This document shows, piece by piece, positions 5,558 to 6,336 of a stretch of 6,336 nt of DNA. Numbering within the stretch: the first letter of the stretch is position 1; the number at the start of each line of letters is the position of its first letter. The notes under the pieces are model-generated. The model ran no database searches and was not told where the DNA came from. It worked only from the letters and a program-made list of their open reading frames with translations. Source of the stretch: an uncultured Chlorobiota bacterium (GTDB lineage: Bacteria > Bacteroidota > Bacteroidia > Bacteroidales > JAADGE01); the NCBI GenBank assembly GCA_947311265.1, contig CAMZKQ010000187.1, positions 1-6,336 on the forward strand, written 5' to 3'. The translations under genes were made by a program, and so were the position numbers.

Positions 5558-6336
5558 AAATTAGAGAAACCCTAATTCACAATGGCGTATTTATTATTGC
5601 CGAAAAATTTATTTTAGGGCGAGAGAATCGAGCTTTCCGTTATGGGGATATGGTTTTTGAAACTATTTTTGCCTCAAAAGGGCAACTTCACTTTTTCCAC
5701 CAGCATATAGCCCGCCTAGTGTTTGCAATGAAAACCTTGGAAATGGAGGTCCCCGGACAGTTTATCGCAGATATTTCTGGCTTAGTAACAAATATAAAAG
5801 CCTTACTTACTCGTAACCGTTTGTATATGGGGGCTCGAATAAGAATTACTGCTTACCGCTCCAGTGGTGGGTTCTATACGCCTTCGTCCTGTCTATCGGA
5901 ATACCTTATTGAAGTTTTCCCTTTGGAGAACACAGGCTACCAACTCAATACTACCGGCTATTCTACCGGTATTTACAAATTGCACAATAAGCAAATTACT
6001 AATTTTTCTAGCTTTAAAAGTGGAAATTCTACAATTTTCACTTTAGCAGGTTTATATGCAAAAAAAAATAAACTTGATGATTGCATTATTTTAAATCAGG
6101 AAGGAAATATTGCTGAAACGGTAGCCTCGAATGTGTTTATTGTAAAAGAAAAGGTGGTTTACACCCCCCCTATTAGCGATGGTTGCGTGGCAGGGATTAT
6201 GCGATTTCAGATAATTAGGCTAGCCAAAGAAAATAATATCCCTGTAAAAGAAAAAACTTTAAAAGTTGAGGATTTGCTTACTAGCCAAGAGCTTTTTTTT
6301 ACAAATTCAATTACAGGAATACGATGGGTCGTTGCT
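5554..6336 (+). CDS. Class IV PLP-dependent aminotransferase/lyase (PabC/IlvE/D-amino-acid transaminase family), 3' end missing
   Basis: The ATG at 5554 overlaps the TGA of the methyltransferase (ATGA), and the frame stays open for 261 codons to the window edge; probably about 20 residues are missing. Typical class IV features are the N-terminal FRYGDMVFETIF (28-39), the FSSFKSGNS segment with the likely PLP-binding Lys155, DCIILNQEGNIAETVASNVF with conserved Glu188 and Ser192-Asn193, the TPPISDGCVAGIMR phosphate-binding region, and LFFTNSITGIRWV near the end. Class IV members include branched-chain aminotransferase, D-amino-acid transaminase and 4-amino-4-deoxychorismate lyase (PabC, folate synthesis). 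The size and divergent sequence suggest PabC or an uncharacterised relative more than IlvE, but sequence alone does not decide the substrate. The overlap implies translational coupling to the methyltransferase. Its coding strand looks more T-rich than that of the PorE-like gene. Confidence 0.88.
   Translation, partial: MKIRETLIHNGVFIIAEKFILGRENRAFRYGDMVFETIFASKGQLHFFHQHIARLVFAMKTLEMEVPGQFIADISGLVTNIKALLTRNRLYMGARIRITAYRSSGGFYTPSSCLSEYLIEVFPLENTGYQLNTTGYSTGIYKLHNKQITNFSSFKSGNSTIFTLAGLYAKKNKLDDCIILNQEGNIAETVASNVFIVKEKVVYTPPISDGCVAGIMRFQIIRLAKENNIPVKEKTLKVEDLLTSQELFFTNSITGIRWVVA

Noticed and set aside
5864..6046. 60-codon forward open frame
   Set aside because: It overlaps the class IV aminotransferase gene, whose frame carries clear family motifs throughout; this frame is a shadow.

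Overview
The window is a gene-dense, all-forward stretch of an AT-rich Bacteroidota (Bacteroidetes) chromosome. The evidence for this is as follows. Start codons are preceded by A-rich leaders without Shine-Dalgarno sequences. The one clear promoter has a Bacteroidota-type TAnnTTTG element. An OmpA-family protein has the TPR, five-bladed PD40 propeller, CRD and OmpA layout seen in the type IX secretion protein PorE. A secreted protein belongs to a family I know only from this phylum. A kdsA gene shows a Gram-negative cell with lipopolysaccharide. I cannot place it below phylum.

Layout. Positions 1-524 hold the 3' end of a tetratricopeptide-repeat gene with five exact 34-residue repeats. After a 64-bp gap without a visible promoter or terminator comes a 690-residue exported PorE-like OmpA/PD40 protein (589-2661), closed by an intrinsic terminator (2686-2720). 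Immediately downstream a new promoter (TATATTTG at 2736-2743) starts a second unit. Its first gene is a secreted Bacteroidota protein, usually labelled 'asparagine synthetase B' (2758-4013), split here by a one-base frameshift. It is followed 8 bp later by kdsA (4022-4834), 9 bp later by a divergent RsmI-like tetrapyrrole-methylase-family methyltransferase (4844-5557), and then, with a 4-bp ATGA overlap, by a class IV PLP-dependent aminotransferase/lyase that runs off the right edge (5554-6336). This last gene has no stop codon in the window and is easily missed.

How the genes fit together. The first unit is envelope-related: a TPR protein and a peptidoglycan-anchoring OmpA-type protein. The second looks like one operon, by spacing and the absence of internal promoters or terminators. 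It mixes an exported protein of unknown function, the Kdo step of LPS synthesis, a probable RNA methyltransferase paralog and a PLP enzyme (possibly aminodeoxychorismate lyase). I see no tRNA, rRNA, CRISPR array, insertion sequence or phage gene.

I found no convincing new multi-gene system. The points most worth a second look are the frameshift in the misnamed secreted family, the PorE-like protein that lacks a lipobox, and the RsmI paralog with altered N-terminal motifs coupled to the class IV enzyme.
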